Part shown: in pieces, positions 20,761-32,407 of the stretch
Numbering within the stretch: position 1 is the stretch's first letter
Layout: each line of letters starts with the position of its first letter
Assembly: GCA_902702965.1 (NCBI GenBank)
Contig: CACRXP010000428.1
Location: forward strand, 442,426 to 506,425
Length of the DNA: 64,000 nt
Source of the DNA: Spirometra erinaceieuropaei
Taxonomy: Eukaryota; Platyhelminthes; Cestoda; Diphyllobothriidea; Diphyllobothriidae
Direction: 5' to 3'
Position numbers and translations under genes: made by a program
The notes under the pieces: model-generated
What the model was told of the DNA's origin: nothing
Database searches by the model: none
The model's input: the letters and a program-made list of their open reading frames with translations, nothing else

Positions 20761-22715
20761 CATTTTTTTCGGTTGTGTAAAGCCCTGGCCCACCGGGCAT
20801 TTGTGACACTCGTAGAGAGTTTTTTTAGCTTTTGCAGTCATTGCACTGGATCTGGTCTGCGGTTTTTTTGACTGTGCCCTGTGATCGGCACTAATTTGGG
20901 GGAGAGGGGGGGGGGTAAAGAGAATGTGGCAGGTGCTTTGCAAGCCTACAATTATAAAATACTTTACTGTCTGTGGGCCCATCATGATGTTGTGAATACG
21001 GTGCATGTCTTAAGCAATGATGCTTGGGTAGTTTCGTGCCACCTACGGCTTCACTAGAGTCCCAAAGATGACAGGAAGCAAAAATATGCTCGAGAATGGC
21101 ACTAATCGTTTGACAAGTGTAACCTGCTCAACAGGAGCAAAAATAAAAGTCCTATCGAAGTAACCTAAGCCATTGGCTCAGCGTTTACTGGCAGTAGAAA
21201 AAGCGGCTACTTTCAGGGTACAAAAGCCGGTCTCGTGCGCACAAAAGAAGCCCGTGCAAGCCCCAAGTTACCGTTGTCGTAGGTCGGTTAAGTGCTTGCA
21301 GTCCTCCGCGCCCTTCCCCTCCCCACGTCCCTTAACAGGGATCTTCCCAACTCTCACTACCTTCAAAATCACTACCGTTTTAATCTCCTTCCCTTATTTT
21401 TGTGATCCGTTTATGTGTTAAGAAGAATATTAATCGATTTATCTTATTAATAATGTCTTAATCATTCCTTTTTCCATAAAAGTATAGTGGCGTAATGAGA
21501 ATTTATTGGAAGCAATTCATGCTGGTTGACTAATTTTCTTAATCTTTCCATGGGAATTTCGGCAACATAAAAAAGTCGAAGATCTCAGCTAGGCTCGTTT
21601 AAGTGTCATGAACTCGCGAACTGATGAAGATCATTCCCTTACCGAAACTCCCTTCGAATCTAAGGACAGTTGTCTTAAGTTTGGTTTAGGACTCTACTGC
21701 CCCGATACAATTCTCCCGTTTGTGGTACAAGTGGCCATTGTCAAACTGCCCAGTACTTGTGATTTTGTCGATGACAATGTTTTAAGGTCAGAGCCTGCTA
21801 ATCGTAAACTTTGCTTCATCTGTGACCCATCAAAAGCCATGAATGAAACGGCAGAAAAGGTTTAATTTTGCCATGAACAGTCCTCTTTATTAATGCTTTA
21901 CCTTTCCGATTTATCAGATGTTCTGTGGGAAATTTCTTGAAGTAAAAGCGGTTTTCAATTAACATTTGCAACGTCTCCGCCTCTCTCGAGGCGGGTAGTT
22001 AATAATATGCACTCCAGACTGAAAGAGACCTATTTCGCGGAGCAAACCGCTCAAAGCGCTGTCCAAAAAGCTTCGATTTATTTTCGCCGGAGAGAACAAA
22101 CGTTCTTATCTGTTCTCATAGGGACTGTTAATGGAACGTCGTGAGGATTTTCGCTGTCTACGACCAGGTAATCTGATGGTATCCTACAAGGAAAATGATG
22201 AGTTTCGGGGCTTTCTGCGTCATAGAGAGTTCCATCCGACTGTAAAAATGACTTCGCAATCCCGTCGCTCTCTCGAGAAATAATTGGTTTTGCTTCATTC
22301 TGTCTTCCTGCCGAAAAATCGGTCCCGCTGAAGGCACGGATGTCCACGTTCTGATTGACCGCATGGTTATCCAGGAGGTTTTCGTAATGACCGAAGCTGC
22401 CCTGGTCGGCGATTTCGCTGGGTTTATTTATGTCAGTTGACTGACTGACCCGGATTTTTAGAAAGCGTTGTATCCTGCATATTCGACATAATAATCAGTA
22501 CATTGAAGTGACTGACTGGATGACTGTAAGTCAGGCTGAAATGGCCCCATGGCACACTCGCGCCCATATGATCTGAGTCTTGTCTTCTGACGAACACATA
22601 GTACATGCTGTGGGATCAGAATGTGTAAATGGCATGCGTGGACGGGCTGAGTAGCCTCGCTGGCCACTGCACCCGAACTTGACTCCAGTCAGTCCGACTT
22701 AGTCTTGCCTCGGGG
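20761..22715. other. Unassigned; two possible coding remnants
   Basis: No known family. Two open stretches look less random than the rest: 21608-21865 on plus (ATG to TAA, 85 codons, mixed composition, with CLKFGLGLYCPD and KLCFICDPSKAM) and 22078-22347 on minus (89 codons). Neither has a domain I recognise or a clear splice-site pair. They may be short exons, old gene relics or chance. Confidence 0.3.
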
Positions 22716-22719
22716 CCGA

Positions 22720-22855
22720 GACGAGTGTGTGGTGCTGTATACGCTGCGTAAGTCAACTATCAGTAGGCGCGCAAGTCACAGTCCTGCACCCATCACACTG
22801 TAGAGCACACGGTGAACATCGGTGCGTGCGACAGTGGAACTCTGATGTAGGCCGG
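22720..22855 (+). repeat. R1 3' fragment
   Basis: Shows the order GTATACGCTGCGTAAGTC, GCGCAAGTCACAGTCC, TGTAGAGCACACGGTGAACATC shared with other R1 copies. It runs straight into a PLE-A2 fragment. Confidence 0.5.
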
Positions 22856-23320
22856 ACGCGAATGGCCGAGCGCATTGCAGCGGTGCGGAGGAATGACGCC
22901 AGTTCTCAAGTTCCGGCTCATTCGACGAGGTCCGGCCAAACATTCCAATTCGACGAGGCCGAGGCGGGAAGCACACAGGTGAGCACTTGTCCCAACACAA
23001 GGGTCGGTGGGTCAGATGGTCGAGCAATCAACACACCAATATCCAACGCACGTGATGAAATTGCAGCAATTAACGGCACGAATGTCGGCCATTAAACAGT
23101 CAGCACACCAAATGCAACGATCTCTGATGAAGGGGGGAGCTGTGAGCATTCATAGTTATGCGCTATCATGGCAGCTGCATCCTATAAATACTGCAGACCC
23201 TTGTGCATGAACCACCGGTATCTCCTATTGTCTCTAATGGTGGGTTCGAGCAGGAATCCGGAACGCCGGGCTAATATCGCTCTTGTCCCAGCAATCGTCT
23301 CTCCATCTCCAATGTAAGGG
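22856..23320 (+). mobile_element. PLE-A2 3' fragment
   Basis: The plus-strand frame 22862-23095 gives ERIAAVRRNDASSQVPAHS then TFQFDEAEA, followed by the A2 tail (NTRVGGSDGRAIN, NARDEIAAING). The first part is the end of the GIY-YIG domain. A pseudo-LTR follows (23180-23320) with a decayed hammerhead (23230-23271: CTAATGG and GGAACGCC in the core). RT is absent. Confidence 0.75.
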
Positions 23321-23384
23321 TGCGTTAATCCATGTCGGTACTCACCGTACAACGAGAGAGGTAAAGACAATTCTGAAGGCTTAA

Positions 23385-23830
23385 CAGGGGCGAATTGGGG
23401 GATGCGCTGGACTGACAGGGAAGCTACATTGGATTCTGACAGACTTCATCGGGAATACGCACCTGTAACAAATGCTAACATTCGGGGTGTGGTGGCTGGC
23501 CCAGTTGCAGGCTCGTGCCGCGCCAATTGGGACCTCTGCCGTCCTTCTGCTGTACTTATAGGTTAAAATCCTGATCAGTCGGTTTCTACAGACCTGGGGA
23601 TGCGGTGGCACGCTTAGATGGGGGTTTCGCCGTGCCAGCCACCTGCGACCTCTCCGCCTGCGGTCACCTTGGCTATACCTTGAAACCGGGTCCTGGTGGA
23701 GAATGAGCGTGTGCGGTATATGCTGTGAAAGTCCATCGCAACTATTAACCAATTCACCCTGTTGTGGCGCGCACAGTGGACATCGTCGAAACCGACGGTG
23801 GAACTGCAGGATGTGTGTCGTATGCGTAAG
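23385..23830 (+). repeat. R1 interspersed repeat
   Basis: Leading block GCGCTGGACTGACAGG, then CATCGGGAATACGCACC, CTGGGGATGCGGTGGC, CCAGCCACCTGCGACCTCTCC, a tract ending TTGAAACCGGGTCC, then GGTATATGCTGTGAAAG and GCGCACAGTGGACATCGTCG. This is full R1 order with moderate divergence. Confidence 0.55.
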
Positions 23831-24579
23831 CGCAGAGGACAGGTTTTTGGATTATGGGAAAATTTTGACGCTTTTATTGCAAATACGCACTCACCTACCC
23901 CCCACGGCGATATTCAAGGTGCGGTTTTCGTGCGGATGAAGCACTAATTTGCGCATAAATAGTAATGACCATCCATCTGCGGTGTTTTAATCCATCCCAC
24001 TGCATCGCCTGCGGCGAAACATGAAATCGGGTGGGTCATGGGTAACGCTCTCTCCCGTCGTAAAGTTAGCAGCGAACTGGTACTGCAGACCATAAAGAGC
24101 GTAGAAAACCAGTTACCCACGTGGAAGGTCTGATGATATACCACCATTTTAACGCCTTGTAGTTTTTTTAGGCGACCTACAGTAATTCACAAATCCAAGA
24201 GGTTAATAAAGCAGTCGCAGGGTTGTTGAATGTTTCGTGCGCCCATTTTCAGGCAGAAGAGTAGATCTGCAATTAGGAGTATGTTCGACAGGGCATGGGA
24301 ATAGAGATGGACTAGCGTCTAGTTCTGGGGCGATTTAGGTGAGGATTAAGGTTGTGCTTTGGGTTAGGATGATTTCTAGAGCACGGGTTATGAAGGGCTA
24401 ATAAGTGCCCTTCCTGGGGTCTAGCGCAAGGTCAGGGGAGGCTCCGATTCCCATGTCTTACCGAATATTCTTTCTCCAGGAAAATTTCCTTAGATCGCTG
24501 GACGTCTCCTCATCTTATATGTGAGTGGATCTGCTGGCTTTCTTGGCCAGAATAGTATCTGAAAGCTTGTTGAAAGGTG
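23831..24579. other. No recognisable gene
   Basis: Spacer with no coding motif. It holds scattered GGTTAGG-like hexamers near 24340-24370, far fewer than the tract at 28085. Confidence 0.4.
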
Positions 24580-25580
24580 TACAGTTGGTGGGCTGACTCA
24601 TGAAATGTTAACCGAAATCCTGAAATGCGTTTTTTGACTCGAAGAGGTTACTTATGTAGGATTAAAAGATTTATTAACATCCAGCAAATTTCACTTGTGA
24701 TTCAGTTATTTCGGGATTCCGGCTTTTGAACGAACGTCTTTCCGACCTCCAGAAAAACTACACTCTGCCAAAATGACTACTTAAATAGCATAAATTTTTT
24801 CACCGAATTTCGATGCCCTCATAAATTTGAATATATTTCATCGGAAACATGCATCAAAATATCTATTATTTTACTCAATTTGTAAAAAATTATGTCTACT
24901 TCTTCAAATTTTACATCTGAAGGAAGGACATGGGTTTGGTTTTAAAAAGTTTCTAATTATGAGGTTTTTAAGACCGCGAAATTCCTTTTCATAAACCATC
25001 GTGTCTCGGCATTCAATAATTTTGCTTGTAAAGTTTACACCATGGCTTAAACCCATTGCTAACTTTTATGAACCGCATGTGACCTCTTTTTAATGCCGCC
25101 GAGAAACGCATGATTTTCCGTACACGGAGAGTACACAGCTTGTAGGTTGGAAATCCTAAATACGACTGCAACGGCAGGTCGGATTCAAAATTATCCGGAA
25201 ATTGGATAGGACTTTTTAAAACCGATTTATGTCCTTCCTTCAAATATGGAAGTTGAAGAAGACGTATATTTCTACTAAGTAAGTGAGAGAATAAATATTT
25301 TGATGCATGTTTCCTTCGAAGTATATTCCAATTTATGAGGGCATCGAAATTTGGTGAGAAAAATTTATAATGTTTAAGTAGTCATTTTGACAAAGTATAG
25401 TTTTTTTTCAGGCGGAAGGAAAGATGTTTGTTTAAAAGCCGGCATTCTGAGGTTACTGAATTTCAATGGGATTATGCTGCATGGTGATGAGTACCATAAC
25501 CCTACTTAAATAATCTTTTCGAATCGAAAACGTATTTCAGAATTTGGGTTAGCATTTCATGAGTCAGCACATGTACTGTA
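24580..25580. mobile_element. Foldback element copy B
   Basis: 1001 bp, TACAGTTGGTGGGCTGACTC ... GAGTCAGCACATGTACTGTA. Left and right halves are inverted copies of each other. The terminal motif ACTCATGAAATGTTAACCGAAAT reappears inverted at the right end. No protein coding. It ends 132 bp downstream of the SLC10 copy 2 stop codon. Confidence 0.88.
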
Positions 25581-25706
25581 TGTGTCAGACGACCGTCACC
25601 TCAATGTCGCAGAATGCACAGCTGAATTTCCGACCCAGCTGCATCTGGAATGCACAGACCCCAGCCAAGCGAATCTCAAAAGGGACAAGTAAAATAAATG
25701 TCATGA

Positions 25707-25712
25707 TTTATT
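25707..25712 (-). promoter_or_regulatory. Polyadenylation signal AATAAA abutting the stop codon
   Basis: On the minus strand the TAG stop (25715-25713) is followed without any gap by AATAAA. If used, the 3' UTR would be only a few tens of bases. Confidence 0.6.
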
Positions 25713-26377
25713 CTAAGTTCTCAGTGCTGTCATCTTGTGTTGTTCACTGACCTCCTTGACTCTAGGGCCACCAACTTGATCCTCATCTTCCGTCGTTTGT
25801 GTCAGTTGTGTGTGCTGCAGCCTTTTTTTGCAGCAGACACATCGCCCATCCTGAATGCAGACAACAATGGCAGCTATCATCAGAGGCAGTGGAGTGAACA
25901 GAGCCACGACCAGGGGCATCACAGCACCAATATCCCCCTCCGGTTGAGGCATCGAGTAGATCAGCACGAGGATGGCTATGCCGATATTTTGTATGCCCGT
26001 CTCTATTGCGATGGTGAGAATTTCGGCGCGTGACCTCCGAAGCAGGCAGGCGACAAGGCCGGCGGCCAGAAAGCCGATCCAGGGGAGGGCGGCGGCTGTG
26101 GGGAGGAGCAGTGGGTAGGGACCAATCAAGGCGTAGATTGGAAGATTCACGTACGTGCCGAAACCCACCAAGACCGCGATGAAAATGAACGACAGGGGTT
26201 GCAGGCATCGTCGAATATGAGCCGCAGTTTTGGGGAGGTAACGTTTAATCAGCATGCCAGCAATGACTGGTATAACAACGTAGAGCAGCTGGCCAGCAAT
26301 CTGAACGTAGGGGATCTTTATTTGCTGTACGTCGAGGAAGAAACGGCCGTAGGCAAATAGCGCCAGGGGCGTCATAC
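25713..26377 (-). CDS. SLC10-like transporter copy 2, exon 3 (last)
   Basis: Last exon of the second symporter-family gene. The acceptor CATGCAG is at 26384-26378. GT completes a glycine codon split across the intron, giving ALG|MTPLALFAYGRFF. It encodes the C-terminal membrane segments, including AIETGIQNIGIAIL with the Glu and Gln that bind sodium in studied relatives, then a basic cysteine-containing tail ending at TAG. Length (665 bases) and phase equal copy 1. The block coding LTFIAVLVGFGTYVNL to LPLMIA is nearly the same as copy 1 at DNA level, but the segment before it and the tail are clearly different, which suggests gene conversion. Confidence 0.88.
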
Positions 26378-26839
26378 CTGCATGATGAATAATCAAGGTG
26401 GTGAATACAAAACGTTTGCAAACGAAGCAGGACAGAGCGATGTTTTCTTTTAAATATGTAATTAACAGGTATTTTTAAGGCTCCAGCTCACTGACGCAGG
26501 TCTCATAGTAATTTCAGGCTCGAAGCATTTGTCAGCTTCGCTTTCCCTCTGGCATTTTTGGGTATCATGCTCATATTTTATACGTTTATATTCGGGGTAT
26601 TCAACTCACACAGAGCAAAAGAACACCCTACTGAAGTGAAGGCTCACGGGCCTCGTTGCTCGACGTGGTGTAGTAACCCACTCGCCAAAACACTGCGTTT
26701 ATTTCTGGAGCATATCTACTCGTGCGCGCTTATAACTGGATATTCTCCTCGACACCATAATGAACGAATTCATACCCGTAGGCGCGCATTTTCGCTTCCA
26801 CTGACAATGTATATATGTGCATATCAACTTAAAATAGCA

Positions 26840-27220
26840 CTACCTATAAACATAAGGGAGACTGGGATGGCCATTTCCGGATAATTAGCAGTGTCAGCCA
26901 TATCCAATGGCGAAAGTTGAAACGCCTGGGGGCTTGATCCCGCTATTTGTTAGTTAGAAGTTCAGCACTTTAACAGGTTTGTTGTCTTGTCGGTTGTTAT
27001 CAGGAATTTACAGCGGTAGAGGAACGCTCACCGACTGATTCTACGGAACACATTCGTTCCACTGTGCCTTACGGGCTCTCTCCGAACCCAAGCATCAGCC
27101 GCACAGCGGTGCATGATATAGGCAGAATGGTTGGGCTCAACCTATCTCATGAAATCTGATAACGGAAACTGATGCGAGAATTTCTGGCCGTCTTTTACGT
27201 CACACATTTTGTTCGCTCAT

Positions 27221-27256
<36 letters not shown>

Positions 27257-27740
27257 GATGGTAGAGGGGCGTTCACCGATCGTGTTACGAAACTCAGTCG
27301 TTGCATTGTGCCTTGGGGCTCTCTCCCGAGCCCTACCGGCAGAGGCACAGCGGCGCGTAGTATAGACAGAATAGCATTACCGACAGAGACAAGGGAGACT
27401 GAAGTGGCCACTCCTGGTTTATTAGCCGTCGTCAGTCAGTTATATCCAATACCGAAGTGTGGAACACTCGGGCCACAACGGGCCGATTTAGATCCACATA
27501 AATGATCGGTGAGCACCGTCTACCATGTATATCCCAGATCGCAACCAACGGGACAACGAGCTCATGACTCAGTGGTTAGAGGCGTTGAACTTCTAACCAA
27601 CAAGTCACGGGATCAAACCTCAGGGGTCCCACATTTCACGGTTAGGTATGGCTGACTGACGACTGTTAATAAGCCGGAAGTGGCCATTCCAGTCTGCCTT
27701 GTCTTTGTCGGTAATGCCATTCTGCCTATGTATATATTGA
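26840..27740. repeat. SINE1 cluster in intron 2 of SLC10 copy 2
   Basis: SINE1 pieces in both orientations: minus at 26840-26990, upstream blocks at about 27030-27130, more around a (TA)n tract (27223-27251), a minus piece at 27350-27480 and a plus piece at 27525-27735. The last has a tRNA-like head (GACTCAGTGGTTAGAGG, then GGGATCAAACC). Same families and same intron position as in copy 1 (10486-11410), but arrangement differs. Confidence 0.65.
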
Positions 27741-28084
27741 AATAAGGTAGGTTCAATGGGGCGAGAAGCTCCACTGCGTAAATTTTCAACGCTGGTTTCC
27801 CAGGTCGTCTGTAGACGCAGGCGGAGAACACATCTGTGAGCAAAACAAAACAGCTAATGTCACTAATGAACATAAAATCCATACTCCTCTGGCATTTGTG
27901 TCGGTAGGCGACCGCCCTGTCTGTCAGTCTAATTTGATTGGCTCTTTTCTCTTCCATTTTGGATTGAAGACTCTGCGGCTAGATCGCAGTTGATAGCCCG
28001 GACCCGCATTACAGGTGGCTGGGGGGTTTGTTTTCTGAGGTTATTTTGTGGCCTCCGTAGTCACATCGGACACATTTGGCTTCC

Positions 28085-28360
28085 GTTTTACGATTGAGGT
28101 TAGGATTAGGGTACCGGTTAATGGATTCCGATTTTCCGGTTAGGGTTATGCCTTTAGGCTTCGGTTTTCAGGTTATGGTTAGGGTTTGAGCGTGCGAATA
28201 GGTTCCAGTAGTACGGTTAGGCTTCTCAGTTACGGTTATGTCTAAGGGCTACGGTTACGTTTACGATTTCGGCTAGGGTTAGCGTTGCCGTTAGGGTTAA
28301 AAGCTAACGGTAACGGTTGAGGTTAAGGTTAGAGTTACGGTTTGGGAGTAGGGTTAAGGT
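28085..28360 (+). repeat. Degenerate telomere-like tract
   Basis: About 275 bases packed with variants of GGTTAG/TTAGGG: GGTTAGGATTAGGG, GGTTAGGGTTATG, GGTTATGGTTAGGG, GGCTAGGGTTAGCG, GGTTAAGGTTAGAG. The spacing keeps close to a six-base period but many units carry changes. No open frame. TTAGGG is the usual animal and flatworm telomere unit. Confidence 0.7.
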
Positions 28361-28629
28361 CGCCGTCCGCTTCCCATTCCGGGCTACCAACTGCGATTTA
28401 GCTGACTCTGCACACAGCATCCAACTTGATATGCCGGTTGACGCATGATTCATCCAAGTGCATAACCTCTAGGAACTCTCAGTCTTTCTTCGAAGAGCAG
28501 GCAGCGAAAATGCGAGGTTTGTGCCAAGCGATGGTGCACGCGGTGTCTGGGGTAGGCATGGCTACTTGGGACAGATGTTTTCGCATCGTCATTGCCAACT
28601 GGAGTTCGTTAATGTGCGTAGAGGCGGAT

Positions 28630-29400
28630 TATTCAGTCTGGCCGCAATAAACGGCAGTTAATGCATCACACGGTATCTTGTAGACGACCTCTTTCTTGTC
28701 CAGCTGATGAACCCTATCCTTAGGATGCACCAGCTGAGAGCGAAAAGTAGTCGTGGGTTTGTGCGCCACTCGAATCTGGTGCTTCTTTAACTGTCTTTCA
28801 ACGACTTCAGACACATTCCTAATGTATGGATGAGTTCGCCAAGTACGTAGTTTAGGCGTTTGATTGGAACCACCCGGCCCCTTCCCTCCTGATTTCTGCT
28901 GCCTCATGCATCTGCGTACAAAATCCTTAGAGTATCAATTCCGCAAAGGTAATTCACGCAAGCAATTAAAACCGACTTGTTAGCCTACTTCTTCAATACA
29001 ATGATTTTATGACAGCACTCCGTTTGTGACAAATGGACTGGTTGATCTTATAGGGTAGACTGACTTTAGCGTAAGTTTCTTTCCGGTAATCGGAATTACG
29101 TGCGCCTTTCGCTGGACGAAAACATCCAGAAATGGGAGTTTGTAGTAAGTTAACCTTTCAAGTGTGAATTTACTTCTAGGAAGCTTACAGCAAGTTACAT
29201 CAACAGCTCAGGATTAACTAGCGAACGAGCCGTAGCTTTGAATTTCTGCATTAGCACCCCGGTAATAAAGTCAGATATAGGGGACACCATAGGGACCCCA
29301 TTAAATTGTTGATAGTATCGTCAGTTGGATAAAGGACCCCAAACACATACGACCAACGAAAGGTGCCTGTCTTACGAGAAAAGGTGATAATGGGGCCAAT
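28630..29400 (-). mobile_element. PLE-C relic (RT and endonuclease pieces)
   Basis: Intron 2 of SLC10 copy 2. Minus-strand pieces in order: YQQFNGVPMVSPISDFI (RT motif B region, near 29315-29270), then YYKLPFLDVFVQRKA (near 29145-29100), then PYIRNVSEVVERQLKKHQIRVAHK and KDRVHQLDKKEVVYKIPC...YCGQTE (28830-28629, start of GIY-YIG with YCG for YIG). All match PLE-A/B positions but differ in sequence, so this is a third group. Frames are broken and the element is inactive. Confidence 0.75.
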
Positions 29401-29665
29401 GTTTGTTGTGGACCAGGGGGTGTGGTGGTACGCCTAGGTGCGGGTCCGGCATTGACAGCCATATGCGTCCTCTCCCGTCTCCGATCTTCTTGATTTAATT
29501 ATGACGTCGGGCCCAGGTGGAGAAGAGTGTGCGGTAGATGCTGCGTAAGTCCGCCTCCACTATAAATCAATATACGCACAAGTCACCCTGCCTGCTTTCA
29601 CCATGTTGTAGAGCACACAGCGAACATCGTCGGCGACAACGGTCGAACTTTCGGGTGGACCGCGG
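29400..29665 (+). repeat. R1 interspersed repeat
   Basis: GTGGACCAGGGGGTGTGGTGG, CCTCTCCCGTCTCCG, GGTAGATGCTGCGTAAGTCCGC, CACTATAAATCAA, GCACACAGCGAACATCGTCGG in R1 order. Confidence 0.55.
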
Positions 29666-30940
29666 TCTTCGTTGTAGGACAATAACACTGAGCTCACAAA
29701 TCAGTCGGCAAAAACCGTTCGCGTGCCAGTGCAACTGTCTTTTTTTATATTGGTGAGATTCGCATCGCCAGGAGAATCGTGCCTGGGGAACGGTGTTTGA
29801 AGATCTCCAGTTTTTTATGCCCTTATGCATTCGTACCCCTAACTGAATATATTCTTTTTGAGCATTAATGCCGCGTTGGGTGCTTAGATATCATCGAAGG
29901 CGCTTACAAAAACCGTGGCAACATCATGATTTGGGTGGTAATGTCTTCTTGACAACGATCGAGTGAGGGACCTCAAACACATACGGCCAGCCAAAGGTGC
30001 CTGTCTTACGGGAAAGGTTGTAATAAAGGTTTTCGGCTCGGGCCTATGTATGCATGGAGGAATGGCAGCATAAGTATAGATAATTGGTAAATACGCTTTT
30101 CGGGTGGGAAGAATTTATTGCATTGACATATAGAAACCGAAATGAAGCAGGACAATTTAAAAAATAAACGTTAAGTGTCTACAGCAAACATTTTTCAACT
30201 CTCTGGGATGAGCTCATTGTAGATAATCAACCAAGCACCTGTGGCATACAAAAATATGTATACTATACTTATGTAAGTGGATTTTAGTCCGACACGATTA
30301 TTTCGATTTGGCGTTTTATTGTGCAAAGTTGTGTCGTCTGTTGCAGGCGGTCTGGTGCACTATCTACAATGACCTCAGCTCAGAGAATTGAGAAGTGATC
30401 GTTGTAGGCGCCTTCGGCTGGTCGTGTTTGTGTCTGGGGTCCTTCAGCCGATCATTGCCGTTGGATAAAAATCTGCTATTTATGAATTCAAACAATGCAT
30501 TTGAGAAAATATGACTAACGTAGGCGTGTAGGATTTTTCTATGTATTCTCTTGCTAAATAGAGCGTTATGGATGTGAACAAAGAGATGACATCGAGGGAG
30601 GCACTTATCTCGTCAGCGGAAGTTACGGTTCCTTGTAATCAAAACGCAGACTTTCTTCTCGCCGGAGGCGAAAGTTCGAGTTCACGCACATGTCACCGTG
30701 GCTGCTCTCGCCTTGCTGTGCTGGACATCGTCAGGCACGAGAGTCAAACTGTCGTGTTTGTAAATCTCAACCACTTTTGTCCACAAATTCGTAGCTGAAT
30801 AAGTCTTACCTTTCATTTTAACCCTTGCCATAAACCTAATCCCCCTTAAGGGCCTAGGGCAAGAGGACCTGTAATACGAGCGGGGCTTCATAGACCCAGG
30901 AGCGATCTCCAGTTCTCTCAATTTCTTAAGAGACATTTTG
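29666..30940. other. No gene; repeat scraps
   Basis: Contains a duplicated scrap near 29955-30015 (CCTCAAACACATACGGCCAGCC, GGTGCCTGTCTTACG), also present inverted in sense at 29335-29385, and an R1 scrap at about 30695-30765. A worn echo of the first scrap is at about 30415-30445. Nothing else is recognised. Confidence 0.4.
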
Positions 30941-31500
30941 GCGAGTTATTCAATGCGCCCCCTACGAAGGTGCTGAGGCGTCTTATGGAGGTAGATCAAC
31001 TGTCAGGAGAACTTGCCAAATATCTGAGACCAATTGAACCGACCGTCGCTAAGATCTATAGAATGCCCAAAGTTTGCAACGCGGAGGTTCCGCTGCGACC
31101 GACAGTATCGTTAATCAGTGTACCCAACTAGAAAATTTGTAAGTGCCTATCCTATCAGATCCAGCCACTTACGAAGAATTGTGATGTATCCGTCGAGTAC
31201 TATGTAGAATTCCTAAGGGGATTACAAGTAATTTCCGCTGATGAGGTAACTACCTCCTTTGATGTCATATCTTTGTTCGCATCCATACCGACTGATTTAG
31301 CCTGACAGTACATAAGAGAAGTCCTGTATGCCTACGTTATGACTATTTCCACAAATGCCTTGCTCGAAGTTAAAGGTTTATGCACACATAGCAGATTTTC
31401 ATCCGACTGACTGTCCTATCAAAAACTGAAGGGGGTTCCTATATCTGGCTTTGTGGTGCTGGAGATTGCCGTGTTCACGTGAAACAGTACAGTCTAAATG
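30940..31500 (+). mobile_element. PLE-C reverse transcriptase relic
   Basis: Plus-strand pieces: LAKYLRPIEPTVAKIYRMPKV followed by PLRPTVSLISVPN (matches RFYRLPKVHKEGAPLRPIVSLKGTP of PLE-A), then VISADEVTTSFDVISLFASIP (RT motif A, with the catalytic Asp retained) and SYQKLKGVPISGF (motif B). Stops and shifts separate them. It lies opposite in orientation to the PLE-C relic at 28630, with about 1.5 kb between. Confidence 0.72.
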
Positions 31501-32407
31501 TTTATTTTAGGAAAGGTTTGTTCTATTCAGCTTACTCGCTATAGTTGGCGGAACATGACTCAATCTATGAGAACGAAGAATTCATCTATTTCACTGTCCA
31601 AGTTACCTCTTTGTTTCCACTCGCTCGTCATTATTGAAGCATACTATTAATAAACACCCGAAGAGGTGACTGCTCATGCCAGGAGAACATTACAATCGAC
31701 TGTCTGCCCGTAATGAAGGCGGTAATTAAACAATAAACAAAAAAGTAAATTTCACAAAATAGCGGATTTTAAGTTAAGGTATGAGGTCGTAGGAAGTTAT
31801 CGTTGTTGATAGTGTACTTTCTGCGAAAGCCAACAAATGTATGCCAAGATAAAACCGCAGATGACACGATCTACAGTCCACTGACAGTTAATTGGGGTCC
31901 TTCTCTATACCGTTGCCCACTTTTCTGATATTAGAACTTTTAACGCCACACTAACCCGAGGTCGTAAAACAGTGTAATCTGCGTTCAGTCGGGGTCTCTC
32001 AACATTCTTTATGGGTTGAGCGTAGGAGGCGTACACTTCACTCAAGAAAATCTCCACGCCTACTTGAAGATGCCCCTCCAGCAGCAGAACCCGGAAATTG
32101 TGTCGAGATATGCGCCGAAGGGCGTAAACCTATCAGTTAAGATTCCTTAAGCAATGAGTCTTAGGGATGGTGTCAGTTCTATCTAACCCTTAAACATCTG
32201 AAAGGACGAAAGACTGCCAAGCGAGTAACTTCGGAGGCAAATCGACAAACACAAGGGACCTGAGACGACAGCCCTTTCGGGCGTGTTACTTCATTTTCTC
32301 ACAGGCAGACGCTTAGTAAGTGATCAAGACTAATGCTCTCAACTTAAGTGAGGACTAAAAGCATGACCAATAACATGGTTTACTTTCTTTCACAAAGAAC
32401 TGGAATA
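31501..32407. other. No recognisable gene
   Basis: Likely the rest of a decayed PLE-C or simple intron sequence. I cannot align any further motif. Confidence 0.4.
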
